DNA from: Salvator merianae
Taxonomy: Eukaryota; Chordata; Lepidosauria; Squamata; Teiidae
Reading direction: 5' to 3'
NCBI GenBank assembly: GCA_003586115.2
Contig: QVOM02000042.1
Span: 37,984,019-38,048,018, forward strand
DNA: 64,000 nt
In this document: in pieces, positions 23,891-34,180 of the stretch
Numbering within the stretch: the stretch's first letter is position 1
Layout: every line of letters starts with the position of its first letter
Program-made: the position numbers and the translations under genes
The notes under the pieces: model-generated
What the model was told of the DNA's origin: nothing
The model's input: the letters and a program-made list of their open reading frames with translations, nothing else
Database searches by the model: none

Positions 23891-24200
23891 GGGCCTGTTT
23901 GCACTTTCCAGTTTAGAATGGTAGAATCCTACCATTCTAAGCTGGAAGAGACCCTGAAGTGCGGCAGCCATCTACACTGCGAGGGCTGGAACAGCCCAGA
24001 ATCAGGTTTCCACATGCACCGTGTGAATGCTGGCCCACCTGTCATGACAGAAATGTCTGGCCACTGCCATGGTGACTAAGGATGTGGCATGCAACTATGC
24101 ATCTGCATCCATATCACACCCTGCAAACACAGAAGCAGGTGTGAACGCAGCTTACTGGGAGCAGTCCAGGTGATCCCGGTACAGCTGTGGACAACAATTT
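23891..24200. mobile_element. PIF/Harbinger-like element, right end missing
   Basis: Starts GGGCCTGTTTGCACTTT and carries the subfamily landmarks of 12644-13117 in the same order up to 'cggtacagctgtggacaacaatttt', where similarity stops at about 24200. The right third is absent, so the copy is truncated. Confidence 0.7.
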
Positions 24201-24317
24201 TCTAAGAAGTCTAAATTCCCATGGTATTACTATGTGCCGCATTGGGAAAAATATGCAACTTCATTGGAGGAACATGAGTTATATTTTATTTATTCATTTT
24301 GTTTTGAGTAATTATGA

Positions 24318-24826
24318 TTCACATAAGGACATAAGAGCAGTCCTACTGAAAGAACAACCCATCTACTCCAGCATCCTGTCTCTTACACTCGTCCACCAAG
24401 TGCTTCTGGGCATTCCCAAGTGGAAGACAAAGGCGAAACTTTCATTTACTCTTGACTCTCTGTAAATGACCTTTAGAGGCATCCTGCCCATCTCTCCAGC
24501 CTAGAGGCAGTACCTAGGCATCCATTCTAGCAGCCATTGATACACTTGTCCTCCATGAATTCATCAAAGCCTTTCTTAAAGCTATCCAGGCTGATTGCTG
24601 TCGCCAACTCTTCTGGGAGTATATTCCATAGACCAATGACCAAAAGGGTGAAAAAATACTTCCCGTTGTTGGTTCTTACTTTCCTAACCTTTGGCTTCAT
24701 AGATTCCTCCAAGTTCTAGTGTTGTTCAACAGAGAAATATATATTTTTTTCTAACTACTTTTTCCGCATCATGAATGATTTTATATACTTGAATCAGGTC
24801 ACCTTTTGCAAACAGCCCCAGTGAAA
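24318..24826 (-). mobile_element. CR1/L3 LINE 3' end, reverse
   Basis: The minus strand encodes 'GLFAKGDLIQVYKIIHDAEKVVRKKYIF', then 'VRTNNGKYFFTLLVIGLWNILPEELATAISLDSFKKGFDEFMEDKCINGC' and a stop at 24527, followed by the CR1 3' UTR down to about 24318. It matches the 44160 copy segment by segment. A (C)10 run at 24831-24840 adjoins the break. Confidence 0.85.
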
Positions 24827-25612
24827 GAACCCCCCCCCCCCAAGAATGAGTAGAAAGCTCTAAGATATTACAATACAGATAATTACTTGAACAGCAGCAG
24901 CAAAAGAAAAGAAAGGCCATAGAAACAAGACAGCAGTGCAGCATACCAGCATCTTGTTATCTAAAAGTCTGGGAGAATACATCTTAACTAGATGCTAAAG
25001 AAGTTTAGTAATGAGAAAAGAGAGAGACTCTTGATGGCTGTTTAATTCTCTGTGGAATTTTACTGATCACATTTCCATCCATAGCGATATTTATCCTTTT
25101 CTCAACAGATGTACAAATAAGAATGAACTTATTTCCACAAATTTTACAGCAATTTGAAAGAAGCATGAGTTCGTGTGCATATGAATTTATTTTGCTGAAG
25201 GTTTTGTGTGCTGCTATTGTAGTCTTTACTTAAAACAAGAAACAAGCAAACAGCTCCAATGAGAGTGGGGGGAAAGGTATGAGTCAACAAATACATCTGG
25301 CCTAGCCTGGCCTCTGACTCTTTTAAGTGTTGTTTTGACAGCAGACAGACAGAAACCAAAAACAAGGGTCTGCCCAAAAGCAAGGCGTGTCGCCAGTATC
25401 CTAGTGAAAGATGGAACAAGGAGTGGAAGCAAAGATTGAAGATGTCAGAGGTAAGAACAACAAGTCATTTGTGCAAATTTTTAAAGAATAACTTAAGAGT
25501 CCACAGGTGATCCCTTACCAGCTGAAGAAATAAAGGATATAAGGATGTGTGCATGGAGAATTTGGAATCAGTTTTGTTAAGGCCTTCACAGAATAAGTAA
25601 AACTGATTGCAG
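24827..25612. other. Unclassified non-coding stretch
   Basis: C run at 24830-24841, otherwise no recognisable repeat or gene. Confidence 0.45.
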
Positions 25613-25615
25613 TAG

Positions 25616-25710
25616 CATACCATACCATACCATGCCATGCCACGCCATGCCACGCCACGCCACGCCATGCCATGCCACGCCACGCCACACCACACCATAC
25701 CATACTATAC
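25616..25710. repeat. Pentanucleotide array with CACGC/CATGC/CACAC/CATAC variants
   Basis: Nineteen 5-bp units: three CATAC, two CATGC, CACGC, CATGC, three CACGC, two CATGC, two CACGC, two CACAC, two CATAC and TATAC. The central dinucleotide is CG, TG, CA or TA. Minus-strand ORFs rich in W, G, M, A and V across it are just translated microsatellite. Confidence 0.95.
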
Positions 25711-25970
25711 ACTTACAAAGAGAGTGTGTATCAAATATCATCAGTTTCTACTGTCTGGAGATGCTTGTCAAAACAATCATATAAACACAACATTCTAAAT
25801 GCTTCTCATTTGTAAATGTTCAAGGTTTTATAGCAAGCTGAGAAGGAATTTTCCTTGTTGACATCTATATTATCTTTCAGTCAAAATATATTGTGCTTCA
25901 CGTTTCAGTAGTGGTCAAAATCAAAGGTAAAAGCAGATGGAGCAAGTGTAAGTGGACACACCTGGAGAAA

Positions 25971-26150
25971 TGCCCTTTCTGCACTGGGCCTTATTCTGGA
26001 TTATATTCTGGACTAAGGATCTGCCATCTGCATATTCATGCAGACTACAGCAAGTCTCACCCAGGACTTGCTGTAGTCTACATCAGCATGCAGATGGCAG
26101 ATCGCTATTCCAAGATCTAATCCAAAATAAGTTCCAGTGCAGAAAAGGCC
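25971..26150. mobile_element. PIF/Harbinger-like palindromic MITE, 180 bp
   Basis: Ends TGCCCTTTCTGCACTGG and CCAGTGCAGAAAAGGCC. The arms mirror each other through 'atctgccatctgcat' / 'atgcagatggcagat' to the core 'actacagcaagt' / 'acttgctgtagt'. Flanks are AAA and AAG. Same subfamily and same length as 33345-33524. Confidence 0.75.
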
Positions 26151-26409
26151 AAGGACACATATACATTTGTTCCATTATAGTACTTTGAGTTAGATTTAGT
26201 TGTTGCAGATGTTTCACTAGACAGCACCATCAGTACACTGATGCACTGGTGATGCTCCTAGCCTGGTGGTAAAGCACTAGCAATCACCAAATCCAGTTCA
26301 GAGAACTACTACAATGCAGCACACCAACCTTGAGCTACAGATATTCTCTACTATAAAAACACAAACATTTTCATGGCACACAGCCATTTATTCATGCAAA
26401 CATAATTTC

Positions 26410-27490
26410 AAGCTGCATCCTTTACTCTCTCCATTCCTCTTCCTCCTAGCAGGTATTCCTCCTGTCTGGGCAGCAAGAAGCATTTCATTCTAATTCCTCA
26501 AGGTCCATGCACTCCAGCCTCCTACTCACTGCAATAATCTGCTAAACTAAAGACTCTGCACAGCAGATTGCTTTACTGCTTAAAAGCTCTTATGATCAGG
26601 AAATTTCTTCTAATGTCACTTTTAACTCCATCCCATTGGGTATAGTCATTTCCTCAGAAACATCAGAAAACAAATTTGTCCCCTCTTGTGTGCAACAGCT
26701 CTTTAGATATTTGTAGACTGCTGCCATATATCTTCTAAGGTCTCCTTCCTCCTCCTCCTCCTCCTCCTCCTGAACATATGCATGCTGTCAACAATTCCTT
26801 AATGTCTTTACACCATCACTGAACTTCATTTAATAAGTTTTGGTCTCATGTTCAAGCTTATTGAGGTAATTTTGAGTCTTGACTGTATTTCCTAAGATAT
26901 TTGCCAGGCTCTTAGCTTGCTGCAGAGGCATAGCTATAATTTTTGCCACCTGGGGCCACATGGCAACAGGGGAGTGCGAACGAGGGCTCCCTGTCCTGTA
27001 GTCTCCTACTCCCGCCACCGCCCCAACGACTTCTGGCTGACTGGGCGCTGTGCTCTCCTTCTCGCTTGCGCTCTGGAGAAACTTTGCATGCCGGGTGGGC
27101 AGAGAAGGCCCTGGCTGGATGTGCCGCCCTGGACTGCATGCAACCAGGGGCAGACCGCCCCCCTCGCCCCCCCCTTCCTACACCACTGGCTTGGTGTCAT
27201 CTCCAAATTTAAAAGGCATGTCTTCAACTCTATCTTATATTTCATTTATGGAAATGTCCCAAATAGTAAGAGTTCTACAGGACACAATTTCCTTTAGGGT
27301 GATATGAATCCCCAAAGGAGCACTCTTTGATGTGATCATTCAGTCAGCTGCCAATCCACCATGTTGCTGTACTCTGGATCCCACATCTTAAGAGCTTGTC
27401 CATGAGCAGACCCAAGAGGAATTTTTGCCAAATATTTTGATGAGATCCAATTATGCTATGTCAGCAACCTTCCCTTGGTCTACCAAGCTC
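26410..27490 (-). mobile_element. Ancient CR1 LINE relic, reverse, split by a family B MITE
   Basis: The minus strand reads in decayed CR1 order. About 27480-27190 resembles the RT palm (with 'FGDDTKPVV' for the FADDTK motif C near 27205). After the insertion, 26922-26840 gives 'LANILGNTVKTQNYLNKLEHETK'. About 26740-26420 resembles the C-terminus ('IFKELLHTRGDKFVF', 'KSDIRRNFLI'). Many stops and shifts. A (TCC)8 microsatellite lies at 26745-26772. The family assignment is by protein-level resemblance. Confidence 0.65.
26923..27188. mobile_element. hAT-like MITE, GC-rich family B copy 4, nested in CR1
   Basis: Left end CAGAGGCATAGC, right end CTACACCACTG, both decayed forms of CAGTGGCGTAGC/GCTACGCCACTG. 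Flanking octamers are GCTTGCTG (26915-26922) and GCTTGGTG (27189-27196), 7 of 8 identical. It shares 'cctcctactcccgccrc' with the 56416 copy but lacks the long minisatellite (266 bp in total). TG/CA changes at CpG sites suggest age. Confidence 0.78.
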
Positions 27491-27504
27491 ATCAATCCAT
27501 TAAA

Positions 27505-27560
27505 GAAGAGAGAAAAAGAAAGAAAGAAAGAAAAAGAAAGAAAGAAAGAAAAAGAAAGAG
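27505..27560. repeat. (AAAG)n microsatellite
   Basis: GAAAGAAAGAAAGAAAAAGAAAG-type tetranucleotide run with AAAAAG interruptions. A minus-strand ORF across it translates only as F/S/L-rich repeat. Confidence 0.95.
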
Positions 27561-28691
27561 TGAGTTAGGATGTATTCACATGTAGCAAGAAAGCATCTCA
27601 AAAGCACCTTAGAAATGGTAGCACGTGGCCCTTGTAATCTCATCCCATGTCTATTCCTCCTTTTGTAGTCTAAAATGTTCATGGGGAAGGAGCAGACTGG
27701 CATGTGAATGCCTGCAAAACATCTCCTTACAGGTGCTTATTGTTATCGTGTGTGGATGAAGTTTTACTCTGACTTGGTCTTTACTGATCTGTGTTGCACT
27801 ATTCTTTTTAAAGTGCTCACAAACATGCTGAATGCTAATCTGCTCTAGGACTGTGTCTGGTATGTTGGACTAACTGTTCAGTAGTTTCTAGAGCATTCCT
27901 TCTTCTCCTTGTTGACTATTTTGTTTTTTACCCAAATTTGTAACATAACCCCAGTTCTTTCAGGAATCCCACAGATTACAAGATGGCTCCATGGTCACCA
28001 CTGCAGCCCCCTTTTGCAGCCAGGGTGCAATTCAGCTGCTCCTCAAGATTTGTGATATTCCAGTTTTTATTGATTTTAGACATGGGGGAGAAGATTTTAC
28101 TCCATGTAAAGGAGAGATTAGACCCTCTGGGTGAGGTTCTTGGTAAAATATTTTCATTCTAAAGGTCTAGGTGGTCAGAATTCCCACCCCTTGATTTTAC
28201 TCCCATTAATACAAATCCTTAAGCATTAAGTGAGGCATAAAATGAGTCTACTCCCAATTTATCCTGCTGAATGACAGCCCAACTGCTTCTTAATCTTTCA
28301 ACACCCATCTGTTTAATGAAAAAACAGATTCCGTAAGCTGTGCGGTGGGCAGGTTTATAAAAGTGTCTGCTTGTGTTTGGATTGTTCTGAGCTATGGACT
28401 GTTTTGTTTGTGATTTCATGACAAATTGTACCCCTGGATTGCCACTGCATGCTCGAATTAGACTAAAGGCATATATTCAGAAGTCTTCCTTAAACACTAT
28501 CTCCTTGTTATCTTTTCATTCAGCATGACAAGTAGTAACATTACTAGAAGTAGTACTGAATTAACTGGAGAACTCATCCAGATTCTCTTCCTTTCTTAAA
28601 AGAACTGTGGTGGCCCACTATCTGCTAAAGTGGATAGTATTTCACTCTTAAAGATTAGGTGATAAGGATAGCTGAGTGTGATAGCAGCACT
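27561..28691. other. Unclassified stretch; possible weak MITE at 27569-27716
   Basis: GGATGTATTCACATG at about 27570 is mirrored loosely by CATGTGAATGCCTGC near 27700, hinting at a decayed MITE of about 150 bp. The rest has no recognised content. Confidence 0.35.
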
Positions 28692-29040
28692 AGAGATGTG
28701 CAAAATTCAATTCGCGTTCGCAAATTCAGTTGAATTGCATTTGCGGATATTCACATTGAAATGAAAATGTGGTTTTTCACATTTCCAAAACTTTGATTGA
28801 ATTGAACCAGTCTTCCACTTGCGAAAATGAAAAGTTTGATGGGATATTCATGTTTTCACTGGTTTTGCCCATGAAAAGGGCTTTTTCAGTGGAAAAAATG
28901 ATTTTTTTATCTGTGAAAAAGTGCGAAAGCAAATGAGAAAAAGCATTTTTTTAATGTTATGATTTGCTGATGAAGTGAAAAAAATGGGTTTTCCTTTGAC
29001 AGTGAAATGAACACATGAATTTCATTCATGAACATTGCTA
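28692..29040. mobile_element. Unclassified AT-rich dispersed repeat (TAGAGATGTGCA end)
   Basis: Begins TAGAGATGTGCAAAATTCAA and runs through low-complexity sequence built from 'aaattcatttgcg', 'gtgaaaa' and 'gaaatgaa' variants. A copy in the other direction is at 46330-46645, ending TTTTGCACATCTCTA. A related element with TTTGAACTG-rich filler is at 38384-38690. The shared AGAGATGTGC end suggests a DNA transposon family, but no clear target duplication was found. Confidence 0.5.
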
Positions 29041-29189
29041 ATCAGTGCTGTCATGATCTGGCTTTTGAACTGAAAGCAGATATTAGAGGTAGCTACATTT
29101 TTGGATCTGTCTTGAATATATCTTTGTGCTTTTAGTGTAATTTTAAAGTTTTGATATAATGTGATAGAAAGGGAGAACTTAAGCCAGAA

Positions 29190-29285
29190 AAAAAAGCTAT
29201 TTTGGATCAGGCCAGTGGCCATCTAGTCATAAGCATGTTCTTATAATAGCCAACCAGATGCCTACAGGAAACTCCTAAGCAACAT
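29190..29285 (-). mobile_element. CR1/L3 3' end fragment, reverse
   Basis: 'ttggatcaggccagtggccatctagtc' then 'gttcttataatagccaaccagatgcctacaggaaactcc' fits the reverse of an older CR1/L3 3' terminus (ggatcaggccaatggcccatctagtccagcatcctgttct…ccaaccagatgcc). Short and diverged. Confidence 0.55.
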
Positions 29286-29391
29286 ATGACCTCATTAGAA
29301 TGGTCCCACTCATGTCCTCTGCCAGCTCCTTGAAAAGATGAAAAGAACAGCAAGCGTAGAACTGTGGATCAAGATTCAGGTGGGTCAGGAA

Positions 29392-29584
29392 CAGCAGCAG
29401 TTGGTGGCTTTAAGCCCGGGTGTTTGTGTCCTGTGCGAAGCATGTCATGGCTGTTCCCGGGGCCTCCGGGCCTCTGGGCCTCCGTAGTGCTGAGGCAGTA
29501 CGGAGGCACGGAGGCCCTGCAAACAGTCATGGCGTGCTTCGCACGGGACACGAACACCAGGCTTAAAGCTGCTGGCCACTGCTG
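29392..29584. mobile_element. hAT-like MITE, family A copy 2
   Basis: Palindromic copy of the 3286 element: left CAGCAGCAGTTGGTGGC, then TTTAAGCCCGGGTGTT; right AACACCAGGCTTAAAGC through GGCCACTGCTG. Flanking octamers GTCAGGAA (29384-29391) and GTCAAGAA (29585-29592) match at 7 of 8. The centre again pairs around GGCCTCCGTA/TACGGAGGC. ORFs on both strands across it are palindrome artefacts. Confidence 0.75.
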
Positions 29585-29592
29585 GTCAAGAA

Positions 29593-30866
29593 CCTCAAAA
29601 AGCGGAAGCAATTGGGAAAGAAATTGATAAAGCATGAAAGTATTTCTAGTGGGAGACCTTCTTTGGAGGTTAAATCTAGTGGTTGCCTTGTGTGAACTAG
29701 ACAGAAGAATTAAGACTTGAATAGTGATAGTCTGTTGTTCTTCTGGAAGTGGGCTACCTTCAGTGCGGGAATTGTAATGTATAAGCCCCACCCTTTTATT
29801 AACTGGCTGAAAGTACAAAGCTGGCTGCTTTAGACAACAACCCGAGTTCTTCTGTAACAAAATTTCAGAGACAGGACCAAGAAGAAGGAGATGGGTTGTT
29901 AGGTGATGGCAGTCAAATAGAAGGCAGAAGAAGAGCCAAAAAAGTAATTTTTGTTTGTTACTTTATGTTTGCTCCTTATATTTACAATACTGAAGGAAAT
30001 GCAGATCTGGAAGACTGACAACATCTCAAGGGTTTTGCAAACCAACTAGCCAGCTGCAAGGGAATCTCCTCAGAGGTCAAGGGCATTCAGGAAGGGTGTG
30101 GAGATGAGATTAACAACCAGCTTAAGTACTGGAAAACTACATTCTTGTTATTATTTTGCTTTTGCAACTGAGAATGCGACAGTGGCAATGTTATCCTTAG
30201 TGGGCGGATTCCTGTCTAGGTCACTTGATCAGAGCACTGAAAATGGCTGACTCCCAACCATACATGCAGAGTTCTGAGGAGCAGCCCAGGCCAGAAACAG
30301 CACTGCTACAAGGGGATGGGGCTTAAGAGCAGGAACAGCCACACGATACAGGACATTTGCTCATAGCTTTGGTCTCCTGCACCAGACCCCATCTTGGTGT
30401 GGATGCTGCCGCAGTCTACCATATATCACTGTATTCCATTATCATATTTAAATGGTTTTTGCTATTTCCTCACAATAAATATTGCTCTTTGGAAGCAAAT
30501 ACCTAGTTCTGGGTTCATTATAGCCAATGAAGCAGCAGCTACTTAAAACATGAGTTCTAATATCTGTACAGAAAATAGTACTTCTCGACAAACATATATT
30601 TGGGGCTAGAAGAGTTCCCATAAGAAAATTCAGTCACGTGGTCCTCTGTCTGTGCTGGTATAGTCAAGAAACAATTTGATCTCATTATCAGCTCTTAGTC
30701 TGTACTGGTGAATTTGAATATATGATGAAGCAAAGCCATGAGGGGAAAGCACTTCTAAGCAACGTGTCATAGCAGAACGATATTCTCCATATAATTTTCA
30801 TTTTTGTGGCTTCTCAATCTCAAAAATAAGATGTAGTTCAGCTCTAATCCAAACAATAGAAGCACT
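29593..30866. other. Unclassified non-coding stretch
   Basis: No gene or recognised repeat. Purine-rich around 29875-29945. Confidence 0.5.
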
Positions 30867-31302
30867 GGGCCTGTTCGCACTTTAAGCTAGTGAGCTAAGT
30901 GCAGCTAGCTGTGGAGCACTAAATTGTAGGCCCAATGGCGCTGGTGCGATTGGCTCATCATGAGGCGTGATTGACCGGTCACACCTGTGCATTACGCGTG
31001 CCTACTGGTTGCCATGGCAAAGACCGGGCACATACAAGGCTGATTGGGGCATCGCATGAGTCCAATTGGGCTTGCACAATCTGGCAGGCCCGACTAAGCA
31101 ATTGCACATGTGTGCAGTGCTGCTGCTGGTCATCATGACAGTGTCAAGATGCTTGTTAGCTGCTGCCGTGACGTGGATCGGGTATGGCTACCAGAGAATG
31201 CCAGTAGCCAGGTGCAGGACCTGTTTGTGGCTGCACAGTGCAGACAGTGTCCACATGACATGGCTAAGTATTATGCTAGTGTAACAAGTGCAAAAATGGC
31301 CC
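30867..31302. mobile_element. PIF/Harbinger-like element, 436 bp
   Basis: Left end GGGCCTGTTCGCACTTTAAG, right end 'agtgcaaaaatggccc'. The interior has 'gctagtgtaacaagtgc' near the right end, like the 'cactagtactaaagtgc' of other copies. Flanking triplets (ACT, TCA) do not match, so family membership rests on the ends. Confidence 0.6.
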
Positions 31303-31395
31303 TCAAGACTTGCTTTGTATTAGGAGGAAAAGGTCACATGCTTTCCAAATGTCGTTTCTGGGAATTGAAGGGACAGTGACTTGCCATGTGTCTGT

Positions 31396-31776
31396 TGGCC
31401 TTTCTGCACTTACCTTTGATCTGTATTTGGATCCCTTGAAGTTATCTTCAGGGCCTCTTCTGACTGCATGTTAGTTCAGATCTGCACAGAATTAAGTGTA
31501 ATTCAGATCAGGGGACTTCTAATCTGGATTACCAGTAGTCCTCGGCGTTGAGGTCTACCAGTGTTACCAGCTCAGGCCAGTCTGGATCATGGGGGCATGC
31601 AGAAGGATGAAAGTGCACCACTGAAATGGGTTCCTTGGGAGAACTAAGGCTAGAAACTTTTGTTCCTAACCCTTTGGAGCTCTTGGAGGCAAGGCCCAGA
31701 GTTTGTGTGAACAAGAGGGCCTTGCTGGTCTAGACCCACTGGTTTGGATCATGGCACAGGAAGAACAGAAAGGTCC
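31396..31776. mobile_element. PIF/Harbinger-like element, second copy of 2871 subfamily
   Basis: Left end TGGCCTTTCTGCACTTACC, right end ACAGAAAGGTCC then TTT. The interior matches 2871-3247: 'gtaattcagatcaggggactt' versus 'gtgattcagatcatgaggctc', 'ctggattaccagtag' versus 'ctggattgctagtag', and 'ggcatgcagaagga'. 381 bp, no ORF of note. Confidence 0.7.
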
Positions 31777-31779
31777 TTT

Positions 31780-32560
31780 GTTTGATGAAGCAGGGAATTT
31801 TCTTCCATCTAATTTTTTATCTTCAACTGGAGCAAGCACCAATTATCTGTTATATAAAACAAAAACAAAAACACTCCATTAAAATATTTTATAAATATAT
31901 ACTCTTTCCTTACTCCCTATAAATTATCTTGTTTCTTTCTTTTTAAATTATTTCTTTGAAGCTGCAGCACTTATATGCTTCCAAGAAATGGCCAATGACC
32001 CAATTAAACTGGACATATTTTAGCATATATACAAACATCAAAGTCTACATTGCATTAATGGAACCATCCAAGCAAAACATGGTTCATATCTCCATAGCGT
32101 TATTTGCTTTTATATGTTTCCTTTGCTTTTTTGTGCTCAGTTATCTTTAAGGGTTCAAAACAGTAATTTACAGCTGACATCAAAGAAACTTCAACAACAA
32201 CAAATAGCCATCAAATAAGAGAGGTGACTAATCTAGTAATATTCAGTGCTCTATTTTAATCTAGTAATATTAAAGACTATTCAGTTCAATATTCAATATG
32301 CCTGTTTCAGTCATGTTCATATTTGATTTGGTAAATTGCCATTTATCAAACTAAAGTTTTAACAGATTTTAGCTAATTTTAGCTAGCCACCCAAATATAG
32401 GTAAGAAGAAGAGTCTTCAATTTAGGTTGATGGAACAATTTGCTCTACCATCTTTCAGCTCGGATGCTACTATGAATAAAGTCAGTTGATGTGTTTTTCT
32501 TCCACAGTCAGTGCTAGTTGGTAACGCTGCAATTTCTGTGGAAGTACAGCATTAATCTTA
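31780..32560. other. Unclassified AT-rich stretch
   Basis: Short duplicated phrase 'aatctagtaatatt' at about 32231 and 32261. No gene or repeat family recognised. Confidence 0.5.
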
Positions 32561-33095
32561 GGGCACTTCCACTCTTACCTTCTCTTTTGGACCACTCCAG
32601 AAAGCACAAGTCAAGCTGGAGCAGTCTAGCAAGCTGCAAGGGACCAGCTGTACTGGGACAAGGCCATCTGCATTTGGATGGCTGTTCCAGTACAACTTTT
32701 GTTCTATTCCTGAAGATTGTGTGATCTTTGGAGCCAGCTTCTCAATTCTCCTATGTCCAGGAACTAAAACTTTTGGCCTAGGAGCTCCCGAGGACCCATT
32801 TTAATAGCACAATTTGATGTGTTGTCAAAATGGGTCCTCCGCTAAACTGGAACATAGAGGCTTACTCCATGTTTGCATGTTTCCATGGTCTGGTTTAGCA
32901 ACTGCTGGACTGCCAGTGGACCTTTTAAAAAAGATCCACCAGTATACTGGATTAGGTGACCATCTGGGGCTAGCCTGATCTATGTTCCAGCCAATACTAG
33001 CAGGGGGCAGGGCCTCTTTGTTCCACCCCAGCATGCAGAAGCAAAAAAAAGGTGGGTTGCCTTTGTCAGGCATTCAGCCAAGTGCTGAAAGAGTT
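32561..33095. mobile_element. Diverged PIF/Harbinger-like element
   Basis: Left end GGGCACTTCCACTCTTACC after TTA. The interior shares ordered phrases with 55960-56866: 'gacccattttaatagc', 'aaatgggtcctccg' versus 'aaatgcgtcctcca', 'gatccaccagtatactgg' versus its mirror 'tagtatactggtggatc'. The right end is probably the AAGTGCTGAAAGAG near 33080-33094. Boundaries uncertain. Confidence 0.45.
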
Positions 33096-33210
33096 GGGCA
33101 TGCTTGACCACCGGGCCCCACTGAAAAGAACCTGGGGAAATGGTTTCCGAGCCACTTCCAGATCAGCTTTTCCTTCTCCTTCGTACTCTTTTTCTATTTA
33201 TTGCCTTTTC

Positions 33211-33303
33211 TTTTCCTTTCCTTTCCTTTCCTTTCCTTTCCTTTCCTTTCCTTTCCTTTCCTTTCCTTTCCTTTCCTTTCCTTTCCTTTCCTTTCCTTTC
33301 CTT
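33211..33303. repeat. (CTTTC)n pentanucleotide microsatellite
   Basis: About 18 uninterrupted CTTTC/TTTCC units after a short impure start. The plus-strand ORFs reading SFPFL repeats are translations of this array. Confidence 0.97.
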
Positions 33304-33344
33304 GTCTTTACACTCGTTTATACTCCATGTTATGTAGCTACTTT

Positions 33345-33524
33345 GGCCCTTTCTGCACTTGGCCTTATTGTGGATGATATCCCAGAATAGAGACCTGCTA
33401 TGCGCATGCTAGAGGAAACTATGAAAAGTCTTGCCCAGGGTCTACCATAGTCTGCACTAGCATGCAGATGGCAGGTCCCTATTCTGAGATATAATCTGGA
33501 ATAAGTCCAAGTGCAGAAAGGGCC
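33345..33524. mobile_element. PIF/Harbinger-like palindromic MITE, 180 bp (TTT TSD)
   Basis: Perfect 18-bp inverted ends GGCCCTTTCTGCACTTGG / CCAAGTGCAGAAAGGGCC. TTT flanks it at 33342-33344 and 33525-33527. Arms continue to mirror through 'gacctgc(t/c)atgcgcatgctag' / 'ctagcatgcagatggcaggtc'. Closest to the 25971 copy. Confidence 0.85.
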
Positions 33525-33527
33525 TTT

Positions 33528-34177
33528 GACTTTACAGTTAGCTTCAAAGAAAGCCTGCACCAAACTGGATTTTTAGGAGTGTAAGAAATATGTTCAGTAT
33601 AACCCTGAACAAAATACATTGTGAACAAAGTTGGTGAAGAAGCATTCACTTTATTTGGACATTCTTGCAAGAATGGGTGTCCCAGCTAGGTAGGCACACA
33701 CCCAGAGCTTGGCGCAACAAGCTTATATTGTCTACCCGGCCGCAGTTTTCCCTCCTTCTCCCTCTTATTGGTTAAAGAGAGAAAGGTGTACAGTTTACTC
33801 GACTGCCTACAACATATTCCCCTTGATATGTTCCCCCTCCCATAACATACATCCCATGTCTCATTAAACCCCTAATTATGCATTTAAGGGTGTCAACTAA
33901 AATATGTATGAGGCTAATTATGCACGGGCAGAAGAGTTTAACGCTGTTGCCCGATAATAAAGTTCAACCTAGCCATTTATCTCAGACAGCCGTCCAGCTA
34001 ATGCAGGTGGGTTTTGTCATAAGTGACAGTAATGGAGTTAGCCTCCTTTTCGTACCAGGATAGCTTAGCTTTTAGCTATGCCAGGAATTTAGCATCCTCT
34101 AGTTTCCTTCAGATAGAAATGGCTAACTTGTCCACAGCACTTTATTTATGTTCAGAGGAGGTGTACTTTTAGAATTG
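33528..34177. other. Unclassified stretch
   Basis: A block from about 33679 to 33812 begins TGTCCCAGCTAGG and ends GCCTACAACA. It could be a decayed LTR-like sequence, but there is no second copy or target duplication. Nothing else recognised. Confidence 0.4.
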
Positions 34178-34180
34178 TAA

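Noticed and set aside
25465..25712. W/G/M/A/V-repeat ORFs on the minus strand
   Set aside because: Direct translation of the pentanucleotide microsatellite.
29369..29860. 163-codon minus-strand ORF
   Set aside because: Over a third of it lies in the palindromic family A MITE, and the remainder has no recognisable motif.
33052..33390. Hydrophobic SFPFL-repeat ORF that could look like a membrane protein
   Set aside because: Direct translation of the (CTTTC)n microsatellite.
33679..33812. Solo LTR of an endogenous retrovirus
   Set aside because: Begins TGTCCC and ends AACA, but there is no target duplication, polyadenylation signal layout or second copy in the window.
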